A DNA stretch of 38,594 nt from positions 1 to 38,594 of the forward strand of contig NZ_BCWY01000082.1 of NCBI RefSeq assembly GCF_001894825.1, in the 5' to 3' direction. The notes under the pieces were generated by a model. The model was not told where the DNA came from. It did not search any database and saw nothing but the letters and a program-made list of their open reading frames with translations. The stretch is from Rhodococcus jostii NBRC 16295 (GTDB taxonomy: Bacteria; Actinomycetota; Actinomycetes; Mycobacteriales; Mycobacteriaceae). The position numbers and the translations under genes were made by a program. Below are positions 8,542 through 17,481 of this stretch, one piece after another; within the stretch, counting starts at the first letter, position 1; each line of letters begins with the position of its first letter.

Positions 8542-8951
8542 GTTACCCGGCGAACGGTCTCGAGCCCTTCAGCGGTGCCCGGCCAATGCCGGGCCACGAC
8601 CTGCGGGCCCGCGCGGCGGATCACCGAACGGAGCGTGAGTCCGATGACGATCACGTCGTCGGCGTATCCGATGACGGGGACGAAATCGGGTATCACGTCG
8701 ATCGGAACCGCGAGATAGACCAGCAGCAGGGCGAGCCGCACCCGCACACCCATGGGGAGTTCCGGATCGGCGGCCAGCCGACGCAGGAGCCGGAGCAGGT
8801 CCGGCAGCAGCCGGACCGTCTCCCCGATCCGGGTGTCGTCGGGTCTCGACCGCCACAGCACGAGCGCCAGCACCACCCAGACGGCCAGCAGGCTCACCGC
8901 CGAGCCGATCAGGACGGGCCATGCCGCCGCCCACACGTGCCCCGGATCCAT
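8520..8951 (-). CDS. YkvA-like DUF1232 membrane protein
   Basis: This 143-aa protein has an N-terminal transmembrane helix (about residues 8-33, AAAWPVLIGSAVSLLAVWVV) and then the DUF1232 domain. The hallmark is LLVYLAVPIDVIPDFVPVIG, followed by YADDVIVIGLTLRSVIRR. The family is membrane associated and of unknown function. It starts 9 bases after the stop of the FAD oxidoreductase and overlaps the DUF1990 gene, so these three genes likely share a transcript. The short Cys-containing tail (CLPGCS) is unremarkable. Confidence 0.85.
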   Translation of the reverse strand: MDPGHVWAAAWPVLIGSAVSLLAVWVVLALVLWRSRPDDTRIGETVRLLPDLLRLLRRLAADPELPMGVRVRLALLLVYLAVPIDVIPDFVPVIGYADDVIVIGLTLRSVIRRAGPQVVARHWPGTAEGLETVRRVTCLPGCS

Positions 8952-8960
8952 ACGCTGCGC

Positions 8961-10388
8961 CTACTGCTCCGACCGGACCGCGGGACGGATGTTCTGGTTC
9001 ACGTGGAAGAGGTTGTCCGGATCGTACTTCGCCTTCACCTGGGCGAGCCGGTCGTAGTTGCCGAGGTACGAGGCGCGGACGCGGTCCTCCCCTTCGGACA
9101 TCATGAAGTTGACGTACGCCCCGCCGGCGGTCGTCGGATGGAGGGACTCCCAGTACCGCTTGGCCCAGTCCGTGATGACCTCGGCGTTCGCCGGATCGGG
9201 GTCCACGCCCACGATGACACCGGCCCAGCCACCGTCCCGGTACGCGAACGCCGTGGCGTCGTCGGCCACCCGAGTCGCCGCGCCGTCGATGGGGTACATG
9301 TGCATCGTCGAATGGCCGGTGGGCAGCTGACGGCCGAAGTCCAGATGGATGTCGATGGCCTCGTCGGAGATCTCACGAACGAAGTCGGCACGCCAGTACC
9401 ACTGCAACCCGGCCGGGTACAGGCCGTCGAACGCCGATTGCAATGCGGTGAAGGGCATTTCACCGAGACCGACCAGGAGGGGGTTTCCGAATCCTCGGAT
9501 CGGTTCGAACACCGCGTCGGCCTTGTCCGGCTCGCCGGTGTAGCACCAGACGACGCCGCACGCCTTGCGCCCCCACAGTTCCTCGGGGAACGGCGGTGCC
9601 GGCGGAATGGTCAGCAGCCCGATCCACCCATTGAGTTCCTCGGGTAGCGACGGCAGGAGTTCGCGGTACCACCGCATCACGTCGGGGGTGTCTTCCAGGT
9701 CGTACAGCACCGGACCTCCGACGACGGTGCCGTGGTCGCCGATGTCGTGACACGCGAACTGGAACGAGGTGACCACGCCGAAGTTTCCGCCGCCACCCCG
9801 CAGCGCCCAGAACAGGTCCGGGTGCGATCGTTCGCTCGCCGTGACCAGCGTGCCGTCTGCGAGGACGACGTCGGCGCCGAGCAGGTTGTCGACAGTGAGC
9901 CCGAAACGACGCGTCAGATAGCCGATGCCGCCGCCGAGCGTGAGCCCACCGACCCCGGTCGAGGCGATGAACCCGGACGGGGTCGCCATGCCGAACGGCA
10001 CCGTCGCGTGGTCGACGTCGCTCCAGGTGCATCCGCCGTCCACCCGGACGGTGTGGTCGGCGGGCGAGACCGTGGTGCCCCGCATCCCCGACAGATCGAT
10101 CACGAGGGCGTCGTCCCACACTCCGAGACCTCCCGCGTTGTGCCCTCCTCCGCGAACCGCGATCTCGACGTGCTGGTCGCGGGCGAACCGCACGCAGGCG
10201 ACCACGTCCGCGGCATTGGCGCAGCGGGCGATCGCCGCGGGCCGGCGGTCGATCATCGCGTTGTACACGGCACGCGCGTCGTCGTAGCCGGGGTCGCCGG
10301 GGGTGATCAGCTCTCCGCGCAGTGCGGCCGCCAGTTCCCCGTAGGGCGGGTTCGTCGTCGGTGTCGAGTTCGTGGTGGTGGTACTCAT
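8961..10388 (-). CDS. FAD-linked oxidoreductase with BBE domain (berberine bridge enzyme-like)
   Basis: This 475-aa flavoprotein belongs to the FAD-binding-4 (PCMH) plus BBE family. The N-terminal FAD domain contains VRGGGHNAGGLGVWDDALV, in which His83 is the expected 8-alpha-histidyl FAD attachment site. It then has TPSGFIASTGVGGLTLGGG and GLTVDNLLGADVVLADG. At the position of the second (cysteinyl) linkage in bicovalent enzymes there is no Cys, so the flavin is probably linked once. The C-terminal BBE signature is RVRASYLGNYDRLAQVKAKY and DPDNLFHVNQNI. There is no signal peptide. GGAGAAGG precedes the ATG at 10388. It lies 36 bases after a SARP-type regulator that may control it. The substrate is unknown. 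Confidence 0.92.
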   Translation of the reverse strand: MSTTTTNSTPTTNPPYGELAAALRGELITPGDPGYDDARAVYNAMIDRRPAAIARCANAADVVACVRFARDQHVEIAVRGGGHNAGGLGVWDDALVIDLSGMRGTTVSPADHTVRVDGGCTWSDVDHATVPFGMATPSGFIASTGVGGLTLGGGIGYLTRRFGLTVDNLLGADVVLADGTLVTASERSHPDLFWALRGGGGNFGVVTSFQFACHDIGDHGTVVGGPVLYDLEDTPDVMRWYRELLPSLPEELNGWIGLLTIPPAPPFPEELWGRKACGVVWCYTGEPDKADAVFEPIRGFGNPLLVGLGEMPFTALQSAFDGLYPAGLQWYWRADFVREISDEAIDIHLDFGRQLPTGHSTMHMYPIDGAATRVADDATAFAYRDGGWAGVIVGVDPDPANAEVITDWAKRYWESLHPTTAGGAYVNFMMSEGEDRVRASYLGNYDRLAQVKAKYDPDNLFHVNQNIRPAVRSEQ

Positions 10389-10424
10389 GACCTTCTCCTC
10401 GGATGGGCGGCCTGACCTGGTACT

Positions 10425-13400
10425 TCACACCGTAGGAATCCGGCGTTCGCGCACCGTTCGCGGCGACGGTCCACCCGCGAACGGTCCGGCATCCGCACGC
10501 AGACGCAGAACCTGCGGCAACCACCCGCGGTCGTCGTGTTGCTCGGCGGCGATCAGGGCGGCATCGAGCGTCGCGCGCGCCGCGTCCACGTCCCCGACGT
10601 CGATCTGCACCTCCGCCAGGAGCGAGAGCCAGTAGGGCATGCGCGCGAACGCCCGCTGCCGCCGCAACTCGGCGAGTCCCTCGCGGATCTTCGCGATTCC
10701 CCGTTCGCCGCCGAGAAGCCGGCCTTCGAGGATCTGCGACCACTGGCTGTAGTACGCGAAGTGATAGCGCTCGCACAGCTCCCGCAACTCGGTGACCGAG
10801 GCCAGCAACGCGACGTCGTCACCGCGCAGCTGGTGCAGCACCGACGCGTATCCCAACGCGACCGCGAGACTGTAGGGATGACCGCAGGTCCGGCCCAGCG
10901 CGAGGGCCTCCGCACACGACTGCGCGGCCGCCTCTTCGTCGCCGATCATCCAGTACGCGTGCGACTCCCACGCGTGCGCATGCACCTCGAGCCGGGTACC
11001 GAGAATGAAGGAGTAGTCGTCGGAGAACGCACCCCGTGCGAGATCGAAATGTTCGATCGCCTCCGCCGGGCGGCCTAGGCCCAGGGCAGCCCCCGCCACG
11101 GAGAACTGCGCCTGTCCCTCGAACGCGGGATCGGCCGCGGACAGTTCGAGGGCACGCAGGCCGATCCGGTGGGCCCGCGCGGTGTGCCCCTGCACGAAGT
11201 GCACCGCAAACAATCCGATCAGAGCCGCGAGTACCACCGTCGGCCGGCGCAGGTGCTGCCCCAACTCGGCGGTGCGGTCCAATGTCTGCTCGAGCTCGGC
11301 CGAGGAGTACCCGTACAGAGTGGTCAGCGGCGCCGACATGCCCTGCCGCACCTCCACTTCGCAGGCATCACGGTTGCGACCGGCAGGCATCGCCTCGAGG
11401 AGGTCCAGGCAGAGCCGGAAGTGTCGCACGGCCTCGGCGTTCGCGAACACGCCGGCCGCCACCTCTGCTGCCCGCTGCTGATAGTGGAGGGCGCGGTCGG
11501 GACGCCCGCCGCGCCGATACTGCTCGGCGAGTTGCGCTGCCACGTCGTCGGTGCGGCCGGTGTGGAGAAGTTCGAGGCCCTGCGCCAAGCGGCGATGCAG
11601 GAGCCACCGTCGCGGCGGGCCGACCGAGCGGTACGCGGCCTCCCGGACCAGGTCGTGCACGAAATCGTAGCCGGTGCCCTCCGGCCGGACGATTCTCCGC
11701 CGCCACAGTTCGTCCACCGCCTGCACGAGAGGATCGGTGTCCAGATCGCTCGCCTCACTGAGCAGGTCCAGGTCGAAATCCGTGCCGAGCGCCGCGGCCA
11801 GGCCGGCGACGTCCCGGGCCGGTTCCGAGCACTGTTCCAGCCGCCGCTGCAGCACCTCGCCGAGGTCGCCGGCGTCCCCGCCGGGCGCGCTCGCGTCCGA
11901 GCCCGGCACCATCCGGGCGGCCTCGACGACGTACAGCGGGTAGCCCCCGGTCGCGGCGTACAGAACCGCCTCCTCCGACGGGTCCAGCGTCCGGCCACCC
12001 AGCGACCGTGCCAGTTCCGCCGTCCCATCCGGGGTCAACGGATCCACCTCGAGGTCCGTGACCAGTCGCGCCGATCTGAGAGCTCGAAGTGCCTCCCGCA
12101 CGTCGCGGCGGGACTGCACCTCATCCGTGCGGGCGGTCGCCGCCACCAGTACCCGCATGCGCGTATCGAGGGAGAGCAGGAAGGCCAGCCACGCGGTCGT
12201 CTCCGCGTCGCACCATTGCAGATCGTCGAGGACGAGCAGCACGGGCCGGCCGGACGACAGCACCGCACGCGCCGTTCCTTCGAAGAAGCGGTGCCGCTGC
12301 CAGGCGTCGACCATCGCCCGGGACGTCGCCGGCCGCGGCCAGGACTCGGCGCTCGGCACCAACCGTTCGACCTCGGCCCGCCACAACGGGTTCAGGGACG
12401 CGATCGCGGATTGCAGGTCCGGGCTTCGGAGCCATTCCGCGACGGGCGCCAGCGGGACGCGACCCGGCAGTCCGAAACAGCGCGCGCTTGCGACGACCGC
12501 GCCGTCGGCCCGGGCGATCTCCGCGAGTTCCGTGGTCAGCCGGGTCTTACCGACCCCGGCGTCCCCCGAGACGAGAAGCAGTCCCTGCCTGCCGTCCAGG
12601 GCCTGCTGCCACTGCCGATGCACCTCCCCGCGTTCCTGCTCGCGCCCGATCAGAGTGGGCACCGCGGTCCGGGCGCGTTCGGGCCGGTGGGCTCCGTCCG
12701 ACCCAGGCTTCGGATGCTCTCCCAACAGGTTGTCGAACAGCCTCGCGGTCGCGGGGCTCGGCGCCACCCCGAGTTCGGTCTCGAGCACCGCCGCACACCG
12801 GTGGTAGGTGGTCATCGCCGCTGCCCGGTCGCCCGACGCCGCCTGCAGTTCCATGAGCGTCCGGTAGCCGACCTCCGCCAGCGGGTCGAGCTGGATGCGT
12901 CGGCGAGCGCACGAAGTCGCCGTGTCGACATCTCCCGACTCCCACAACACCCGCACCGTCGCCCCGCAGAGTTCGACGCACTGCCGGCGCAGCACTTCGC
13001 GGTGGTCGAGGACCCAGTCCTCGTACGTTCCGGGCATCAGGTCACCGCGGTACACGTCGATCGCACGGTCCGCGTGATCGAGAAATGCTCGGGGGTCGGA
13101 ATCGGCGAGCGCCGCGAGGGCCGCCGACCGCTCGTTCCGGAACGTGTCGACGTCCACCCTGCACGACGGCGAACCGGTCCACGTGAGCGTCGGCCCCTCC
13201 GCCGCGAGCGCACCGTCCGCCCCCAGCAGACCACGGAGATTGTGCAGCTCACGCCGCAGGTTGGTGCGGGCCTGCTGCTCGCTCGACTCGGGCCAGAACA
13301 GTCCCGCGAGACGCGTCCGGGACTGCGCGAGACCGGCGTGCAGCACGAGATAGGCGAGCAACGCGATCGCCCGTGACGAGATGGGGCCGATCCGGGAATC

Positions 13401-13448
13401 CGCCGGGTCCGACACACGCTGTTCGCCGAGCAGGTAGACCGTCAACAT
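10425..13448 (-). CDS. SARP/AfsR-type large ATP-binding transcriptional regulator
   Basis: This 1007-aa regulator starts with an OmpR-like DNA-binding winged helix, about residues 1-95 (ISSRAIALLAYLVLHAG, QARTNLRRELHNLRGLLG). A bacterial transcriptional activation domain follows to about residue 245. An AAA/STAND ATPase domain comes next, with Walker A SGDAGVGKTRLTTEL (Lys near residue 300) and Walker B VLLVLDDLQWCD near residue 404. The C-terminal 400 residues are helical and TPR-like. This is the AfsR/SARP plan, usually an activator of nearby genes. The ATG at 13448 follows GGGAG. It lies directly upstream of the FAD oxidoreductase. The signal sensed is unknown. Confidence 0.9.
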   Translation of the reverse strand: MLTVYLLGEQRVSDPADSRIGPISSRAIALLAYLVLHAGLAQSRTRLAGLFWPESSEQQARTNLRRELHNLRGLLGADGALAAEGPTLTWTGSPSCRVDVDTFRNERSAALAALADSDPRAFLDHADRAIDVYRGDLMPGTYEDWVLDHREVLRRQCVELCGATVRVLWESGDVDTATSCARRRIQLDPLAEVGYRTLMELQAASGDRAAAMTTYHRCAAVLETELGVAPSPATARLFDNLLGEHPKPGSDGAHRPERARTAVPTLIGREQERGEVHRQWQQALDGRQGLLLVSGDAGVGKTRLTTELAEIARADGAVVASARCFGLPGRVPLAPVAEWLRSPDLQSAIASLNPLWRAEVERLVPSAESWPRPATSRAMVDAWQRHRFFEGTARAVLSSGRPVLLVLDDLQWCDAETTAWLAFLLSLDTRMRVLVAATARTDEVQSRRDVREALRALRSARLVTDLEVDPLTPDGTAELARSLGGRTLDPSEEAVLYAATGGYPLYVVEAARMVPGSDASAPGGDAGDLGEVLQRRLEQCSEPARDVAGLAAALGTDFDLDLLSEASDLDTDPLVQAVDELWRRRIVRPEGTGYDFVHDLVREAAYRSVGPPRRWLLHRRLAQGLELLHTGRTDDVAAQLAEQYRRGGRPDRALHYQQRAAEVAAGVFANAEAVRHFRLCLDLLEAMPAGRNRDACEVEVRQGMSAPLTTLYGYSSAELEQTLDRTAELGQHLRRPTVVLAALIGLFAVHFVQGHTARAHRIGLRALELSAADPAFEGQAQFSVAGAALGLGRPAEAIEHFDLARGAFSDDYSFILGTRLEVHAHAWESHAYWMIGDEEAAAQSCAEALALGRTCGHPYSLAVALGYASVLHQLRGDDVALLASVTELRELCERYHFAYYSQWSQILEGRLLGGERGIAKIREGLAELRRQRAFARMPYWLSLLAEVQIDVGDVDAARATLDAALIAAEQHDDRGWLPQVLRLRADAGPFAGGPSPRTVRERRIPTV

Positions 13449-13507
13449 GACTGACCAGCTCCCGGTCGCGGGACGAGGTGAGCGCCCGCTCCCTCATCAT
13501 CGCACGG

Positions 13508-14281
13508 TCAGCGGAAGTGCTGGTAGAGCGCTTTCAGCTCCCGGATCGCGGCATCCACCGCACGCTCGTCCGCACTGACCGACCGGATCGCCTTCCGCAG
13601 CAGCAGGGGGTCGAGGTCGTCGATCGCCGCCCGATAGTCGGCGTCGGGCAGAGCGGGCAATTGCGCCTCGTCACCGAACCAGTCGTCGACGTCCGCCTCG
13701 GACGATTCCCCGCCGACACCCTCGATCAGCGTGTTCAGATCGACGCCGCGCAGCGTCAGGATCTCGAGCGGGTTCTCGTCGATGCGTTCGGTGGTCAGGT
13801 ACGCGACCGCCGCCGCATGCTTGCAGGGCCAGCCGTCGTCCGGGCAGGTGCAGTCGTAGTTCAGCGCGGACGCCCCGGCGGGCAGCAGCAGCGGGCCGAG
13901 AATCTCCGGCACTCCCCCGCCCGCCAGCATCGCGAGGCTGCCGGGTTGTCGCCGCACGAGGGCGACGAGTTCGGCGACCTCCGTCTCGTCGAGGCGATCG
14001 ATCGACACCGTCGCGACGAACGGCTGGAGCTGACTGCCCTGGACCTCGCCCGTCACCATCCCGCCGGCGATCTCGAGCGAGATCACCTGACCACTGCGCG
14101 CGTAGCTCCGCCCGCGGCTCATCCTGCCCTTGTCGGCGACGAACTCGATGATGTCGACGAATTCGCGGCCCCACCACGTGCGCCCGAACGATCCCCGCTG
14201 GGATCGCGCCTCCAGCCCGCCCGTCACCGGTCGTCGCCGGCCGTACTGACCGAAGTACGGCCCCGGTCGCCGATTGGTCAT
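13508..14281 (-). CDS. SWIM zinc-finger protein (HelZ partner)
   Basis: This 257-aa protein has a SWIM-type zinc finger near residues 143-154, YDCTCPDDGWPCKHAAAVAY, which has the CxCx(n)CxH form. The N-terminus is basic (MTNRRPGPYFGQYGRRRP), then SFGRTWWGREFVDIIEF, typical of the SWIM protein that accompanies SNF2 helicases in actinobacteria. A longer frame exists upstream, but the ATG at 14281 makes an ATGA overlap with the helicase stop and gives the family start. SWIM fingers are known to mediate DNA or protein binding. The pair corresponds to Rv2101-Rv2102 of M. tuberculosis by my recollection. Confidence 0.9.
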   Translation of the reverse strand: MTNRRPGPYFGQYGRRRPVTGGLEARSQRGSFGRTWWGREFVDIIEFVADKGRMSRGRSYARSGQVISLEIAGGMVTGEVQGSQLQPFVATVSIDRLDETEVAELVALVRRQPGSLAMLAGGGVPEILGPLLLPAGASALNYDCTCPDDGWPCKHAAAVAYLTTERIDENPLEILTLRGVDLNTLIEGVGGESSEADVDDWFGDEAQLPALPDADYRAAIDDLDPLLLRKAIRSVSADERAVDAAIRELKALYQHFR

Positions 14282-17109
14282 TCGCCCACCGCCTCGTCGC
14301 CGAGCCGCAGCAGTTCGCCCAGCTGTTCGGTGCTCATCTCCGTCACCCAGTTCTCGCCCGTTCCGACGGCGAGGTCGGCGAGCTCCTGTTTGGTGGCGAT
14401 CATCGCGTCGATCCGCTCCTCCAGGGTGCCGACGCACACGAGTTTGCGCACCTGCACGTCACGCCGCTGACCGATCCGGAAGGCGCGGTCCGTCGCCTGG
14501 TTCTCGACCGCCGGGTTCCACCACCGATCGAGGTGGACGACGTGATTGGCCGCGGTGAGGTTGAGCCCCGTTCCGCCGGCCTTCAGCGAGAGCATCATGA
14601 TCGGCGGCCCGTCGTCACCCTGGAACGAGGCCACCATGTCGTCGCGCTTCTGCTTGGAGACACCCCCGTGCAGAAACGGCACGGAAGTACCGAAACGCTC
14701 CGCGAGGTACGGGGTGACGAGGTCGCCGAATTCACGGAACTGGGTGAACAGCAACGCTTTCTCGCCGTCCGCGACCACCGAATCCAGGATGTCCTCGACG
14801 AGGCCCATCTTCCCGGAGCGGTGCTGCCCGCGCCGCATCACCGCCGAGCCGTCCCGCAGGAAATGCGCCGGATGATTGCACACCTGCTTGAGTTTCGTCA
14901 GTGCCGCGAGGACGGCGCCCTTGCGCTTCATCCCCTTCTTGTCCTTGATCTGTGCCATCATGTCGTCGACCACCGCCCGGTACAGCGCTGCCTGCTCCGC
15001 CGTGAGGTTGGCGCGGACCGTCATCTCGAACTTGTCCGGGAGGTCGGCGATGACGGTGGGATCGGTCTTGACGCGGCGCAGCACGAACGGGGAGGAGACG
15101 GCACGGAGCCGGGCCACCGCCGTCTCGTCCTGCTCCCGCTCGATCGGCACCACGAAACGCTTGCGGAACATCGCTTCCGAGCCCAGAATGCCCGAGTTCG
15201 CGAAATCGAGGATCGAGCGCAACTCGTCGAGACGGTTCTCGACCGGGGTCCCCGTCAGCGCGACCCGGTGCGCCGCCGGAATGCTGCGGGCGGCTCGCGC
15301 CTGCCCGGTCTTCGCGTTCTTGATGTGCTGCGCCTCGTCCAGCACTACCCGCCGCCAGTCCTGCTCCTTCAGTTCCGCGACGTCGCGGGCGAGCAGTGCG
15401 TACGTGGTGATCACCAGATCGCTCTGCTGGACAGCAGAGGTCAAGTCGTCACCGCTCAACCGTTGCGGACCGTGGTGGACGAGCACCCGCAGAGTGGGAA
15501 CGAAACGGGCCGCCTCGCGCTGCCAGTTGCCGACCACGGACATCGGACACACGAGCAGTGTGGGTGTGGCGGCGTTCTCGTGCGCCAGCAGTGCGAGCAA
15601 CTGCAGTGTCTTGCCGAGACCCATGTCGTCGGCCAGGACCGCGCCGAGGCCGAGCCGGCTCATGAACACGAGCCAGTCCAGACCCCGCTTCTGGTAGGGC
15701 CGCAGCGTGGCGTCCAACCCCGCCGGCGTCGGCACGTCCTCCGGCTTCGTGTCGCCGTCGAGCAACGCGGCCGCCCAGCCCGTCGCGGTGACCTCCTCGA
15801 CAGGAAGATCCGACAGATCGTCCGCGATCAGGTCTTTCAGTAGATCCACGATCGCCCGGTCGCCGCTGCCGTGCCGCTCCGCCACGTACCGGGCGGCGCG
15901 GGAGAGCACCTCCTGATCCGCCCGCACCCACTCGCCGCGCAGCCGCACGAGGTCGCTCTTGGAATTGATCAGTCGATTCATCTCCGCGGCGGTGAGAACC
16001 GTGTCGCCGAGTGCCAGTTCCCAGTTGTACTGCACCAACTGGTCTTTGCCGACGGACCTGTTCTCCGCGCTCGCCGGGGTGCTCGGCGAGCTCACCCGCA
16101 GTCGCATCGACGGTGACGCCACACTCCATGCCCGCGGCAGCAGCAGGCTGATGCCCTTCTCCTTCAACGCCACCGCGCCGTGACCGACGAGGTCGATGAC
16201 CACCGCGGTGGGCAACATCAGGTCGAGACTGTCGGGATCACCGGGGACGTCCTGCAGTCGCGGGTAGGCGGCGACAGCCTCGGTCAGCTTGCGCACACCG
16301 GTCTGCAGGCGGCTCGCCTCGGTGCGGTGCAGCGGAATCGGCACCGGCGCTTCACCTTCCGGACGCAAGCACACCTGCAGCCGCCACAACACGGTGTCCG
16401 GGTCCCACTCCCCCTCCACGTCCACGTCTTCCGGCTCGAGGAGGCGCAGCACCAGTTCGGGCTCGTCCACCGTGAGGCTGTCCCGCCAGCCGTCGAGGGA
16501 ACCCGACAACTGGGCGGTGCCCTCCGCGAACTGTTCGCCCCGAACCAGCGCGTCGACCAGCGGGTGCTCCGCGCCGGCGCCGGAATCGTCGGGGTGCCTG
16601 CCGTCGAGGACCCGGCGAGCGACGGGGTCGGTCAGCTCGGTGACCATGTCGTCGAGCACTGCCCGCGGCGTCGTTCCGTGCCGCTGGACCGGAGGCATCG
16701 CGACCGACAGTTCCGTGAGCCACGCACGCTGACGTTCGCCGCCGAGGAGCCGCCACCGCGGCCACCAGTTGCCCTCCGCCCGGTGTACCTCGGGCACCAC
16801 CCGTCCCGCACGAACCCACCGCTCGACACCCCGCGCCACGTGGGCGAGGTAGCGCAGGTCCCCCGCGATCCGCGGGTCGCGCGCTGATACCGACAGCAGG
16901 AAGTCGGTCGCGTCCGGCGGAGCGAGCGCGACCGCGGCCCACTCGAGTATCTCCGGCCCCGACGGCGTCGGCATCGGCACCTTGACGTGGTGCCGGAACT
17001 TTCGTGCCAGCACCCGCCCGACCGCATCCGTCGGCTCCGGAGGGGCCGGATTCCGGTCCTCGACCCACAGCATCAGACCCGAACCGGGTGTCCAGAGGCC
17101 GTGCAGCAT
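14278..17109 (-). CDS. helZ: SNF2-family DNA helicase/ATPase (HelZ-like)
   Basis: This 943-aa Swi2/Snf2 ATPase has an N-terminal family-specific region and then a two-lobed ATPase core. Visible motifs are LADDMGLGKTLQLLALLA (Walker A Lys near residue 500), the DEAQ box VVLDEAQHIKN, LTGTPVENRLDELRSIL, LFTQFREFGDLV, MLSLKAGGTGLNLTAANHV and the motif VI segment ENQATDRAFRIGQRRDV. SNF2 enzymes translocate on DNA to remodel protein complexes, so this is probably in replication or repair. The frame is open from a TTG at 17121, but the ATG at 17109 after GGATGGGTGG gives the usual MLHGLWTPG start. It is coupled to the SWIM gene downstream. Confidence 0.92.
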   Translation of the reverse strand: MLHGLWTPGSGLMLWVEDRNPAPPEPTDAVGRVLARKFRHHVKVPMPTPSGPEILEWAAVALAPPDATDFLLSVSARDPRIAGDLRYLAHVARGVERWVRAGRVVPEVHRAEGNWWPRWRLLGGERQRAWLTELSVAMPPVQRHGTTPRAVLDDMVTELTDPVARRVLDGRHPDDSGAGAEHPLVDALVRGEQFAEGTAQLSGSLDGWRDSLTVDEPELVLRLLEPEDVDVEGEWDPDTVLWRLQVCLRPEGEAPVPIPLHRTEASRLQTGVRKLTEAVAAYPRLQDVPGDPDSLDLMLPTAVVIDLVGHGAVALKEKGISLLLPRAWSVASPSMRLRVSSPSTPASAENRSVGKDQLVQYNWELALGDTVLTAAEMNRLINSKSDLVRLRGEWVRADQEVLSRAARYVAERHGSGDRAIVDLLKDLIADDLSDLPVEEVTATGWAAALLDGDTKPEDVPTPAGLDATLRPYQKRGLDWLVFMSRLGLGAVLADDMGLGKTLQLLALLAHENAATPTLLVCPMSVVGNWQREAARFVPTLRVLVHHGPQRLSGDDLTSAVQQSDLVITTYALLARDVAELKEQDWRRVVLDEAQHIKNAKTGQARAARSIPAAHRVALTGTPVENRLDELRSILDFANSGILGSEAMFRKRFVVPIEREQDETAVARLRAVSSPFVLRRVKTDPTVIADLPDKFEMTVRANLTAEQAALYRAVVDDMMAQIKDKKGMKRKGAVLAALTKLKQVCNHPAHFLRDGSAVMRRGQHRSGKMGLVEDILDSVVADGEKALLFTQFREFGDLVTPYLAERFGTSVPFLHGGVSKQKRDDMVASFQGDDGPPIMMLSLKAGGTGLNLTAANHVVHLDRWWNPAVENQATDRAFRIGQRRDVQVRKLVCVGTLEERIDAMIATKQELADLAVGTGENWVTEMSTEQLGELLRLGDEAVGE

Positions 17110-17267
17110 CCACCCATCCAATCAGGCGCGACCGACAGCCCGAGAATTCCCTGCTCGAGACTGTAACCCTCGACCGTATTCCACCGATGAAGGAGTTGGC
17201 GGCTGTCCACGCCGGTACTCACCGGGATCGCTGCCGTACGTGATCGCAGTGATCGGAGGAAGACAAA
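17110..17267. promoter_or_regulatory. Divergent promoter region of helZ and the Gly8 small gene
   Basis: This 158-base gap separates the leftward helicase gene from the rightward small gene. It must contain a promoter for each, but I find no pair of boxes clear enough to place. A short direct repeat of GTGATCG-like sequence (TGATCGCAGTGATCGG, 17241-17256) lies just upstream of the small gene's ribosome binding site. Confidence 0.4.
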
Positions 17268-17387
17268 ATGGACTCGACACAAATGTTGCAGGTCCTCGTT
17301 CAACTCATCCAGGTCCTCGGACCGTTGATGGGTGGCGGCGGAGGTGGCGGAGGCACAGGCTCCCTGGGCAGCCTGTTCGGCTCCTGA
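17268..17387 (+). CDS. 39-aa small protein with amphipathic helix and Gly8 run
   Basis: This is a short gene that could easily be missed. The ATG at 17268 follows a strong ribosome binding site (GGAGGA, 17255-17260) at normal spacing. A 13-bp terminator hairpin begins 12 bases after the TGA. The peptide starts MDSTQMLQVLVQLIQVLGPL, a hydrophobic, probably amphipathic helix, followed by Met, eight consecutive Gly, then TGSLGSLFGS. It has no signal peptide and no Cys. Small unprocessed hydrophobic peptides of this size include the corynebacterial PorA/PorH pore formers, but I see no sequence similarity to them. Function is unknown; membrane or envelope association is an inference. Confidence 0.7.
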   Translation: MDSTQMLQVLVQLIQVLGPLMGGGGGGGGTGSLGSLFGS

Positions 17388-17398
17388 GTTCCCGACGC

Positions 17399-17431
17399 GA
17401 AGGCCCACCGACACCCGTTCGGTGGGCCTTC
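17399..17431 (+). terminator. Strong terminator hairpin behind the Gly8 small gene
   Basis: GAAGGCCCACCGA (17399-17411) pairs perfectly with TCGGTGGGCCTTC (17419-17431) across a 7-base loop, then TTCG follows. This 13-bp GC-rich stem insulates the small gene from the quinone-reductase-like gene. Confidence 0.85.
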
Positions 17432-17481
17432 TTCGTGCCCCGAGGCCGGGCGCCGTTCGTGATAGGACTGAGGGCGTGACC

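Noticed and set aside
11169..13376. 735-codon plus-strand open frame opposite the SARP regulator
   Set aside because: The opposite strand encodes a full BTAD-ATPase protein with Walker motifs. The antisense product lacks any motif.
14282..14437. 52-codon N-terminal extension of the SWIM protein
   Set aside because: It lies within the helicase coding region in another frame and is Arg-rich. The ATGA overlap at 14281 is a far better start.
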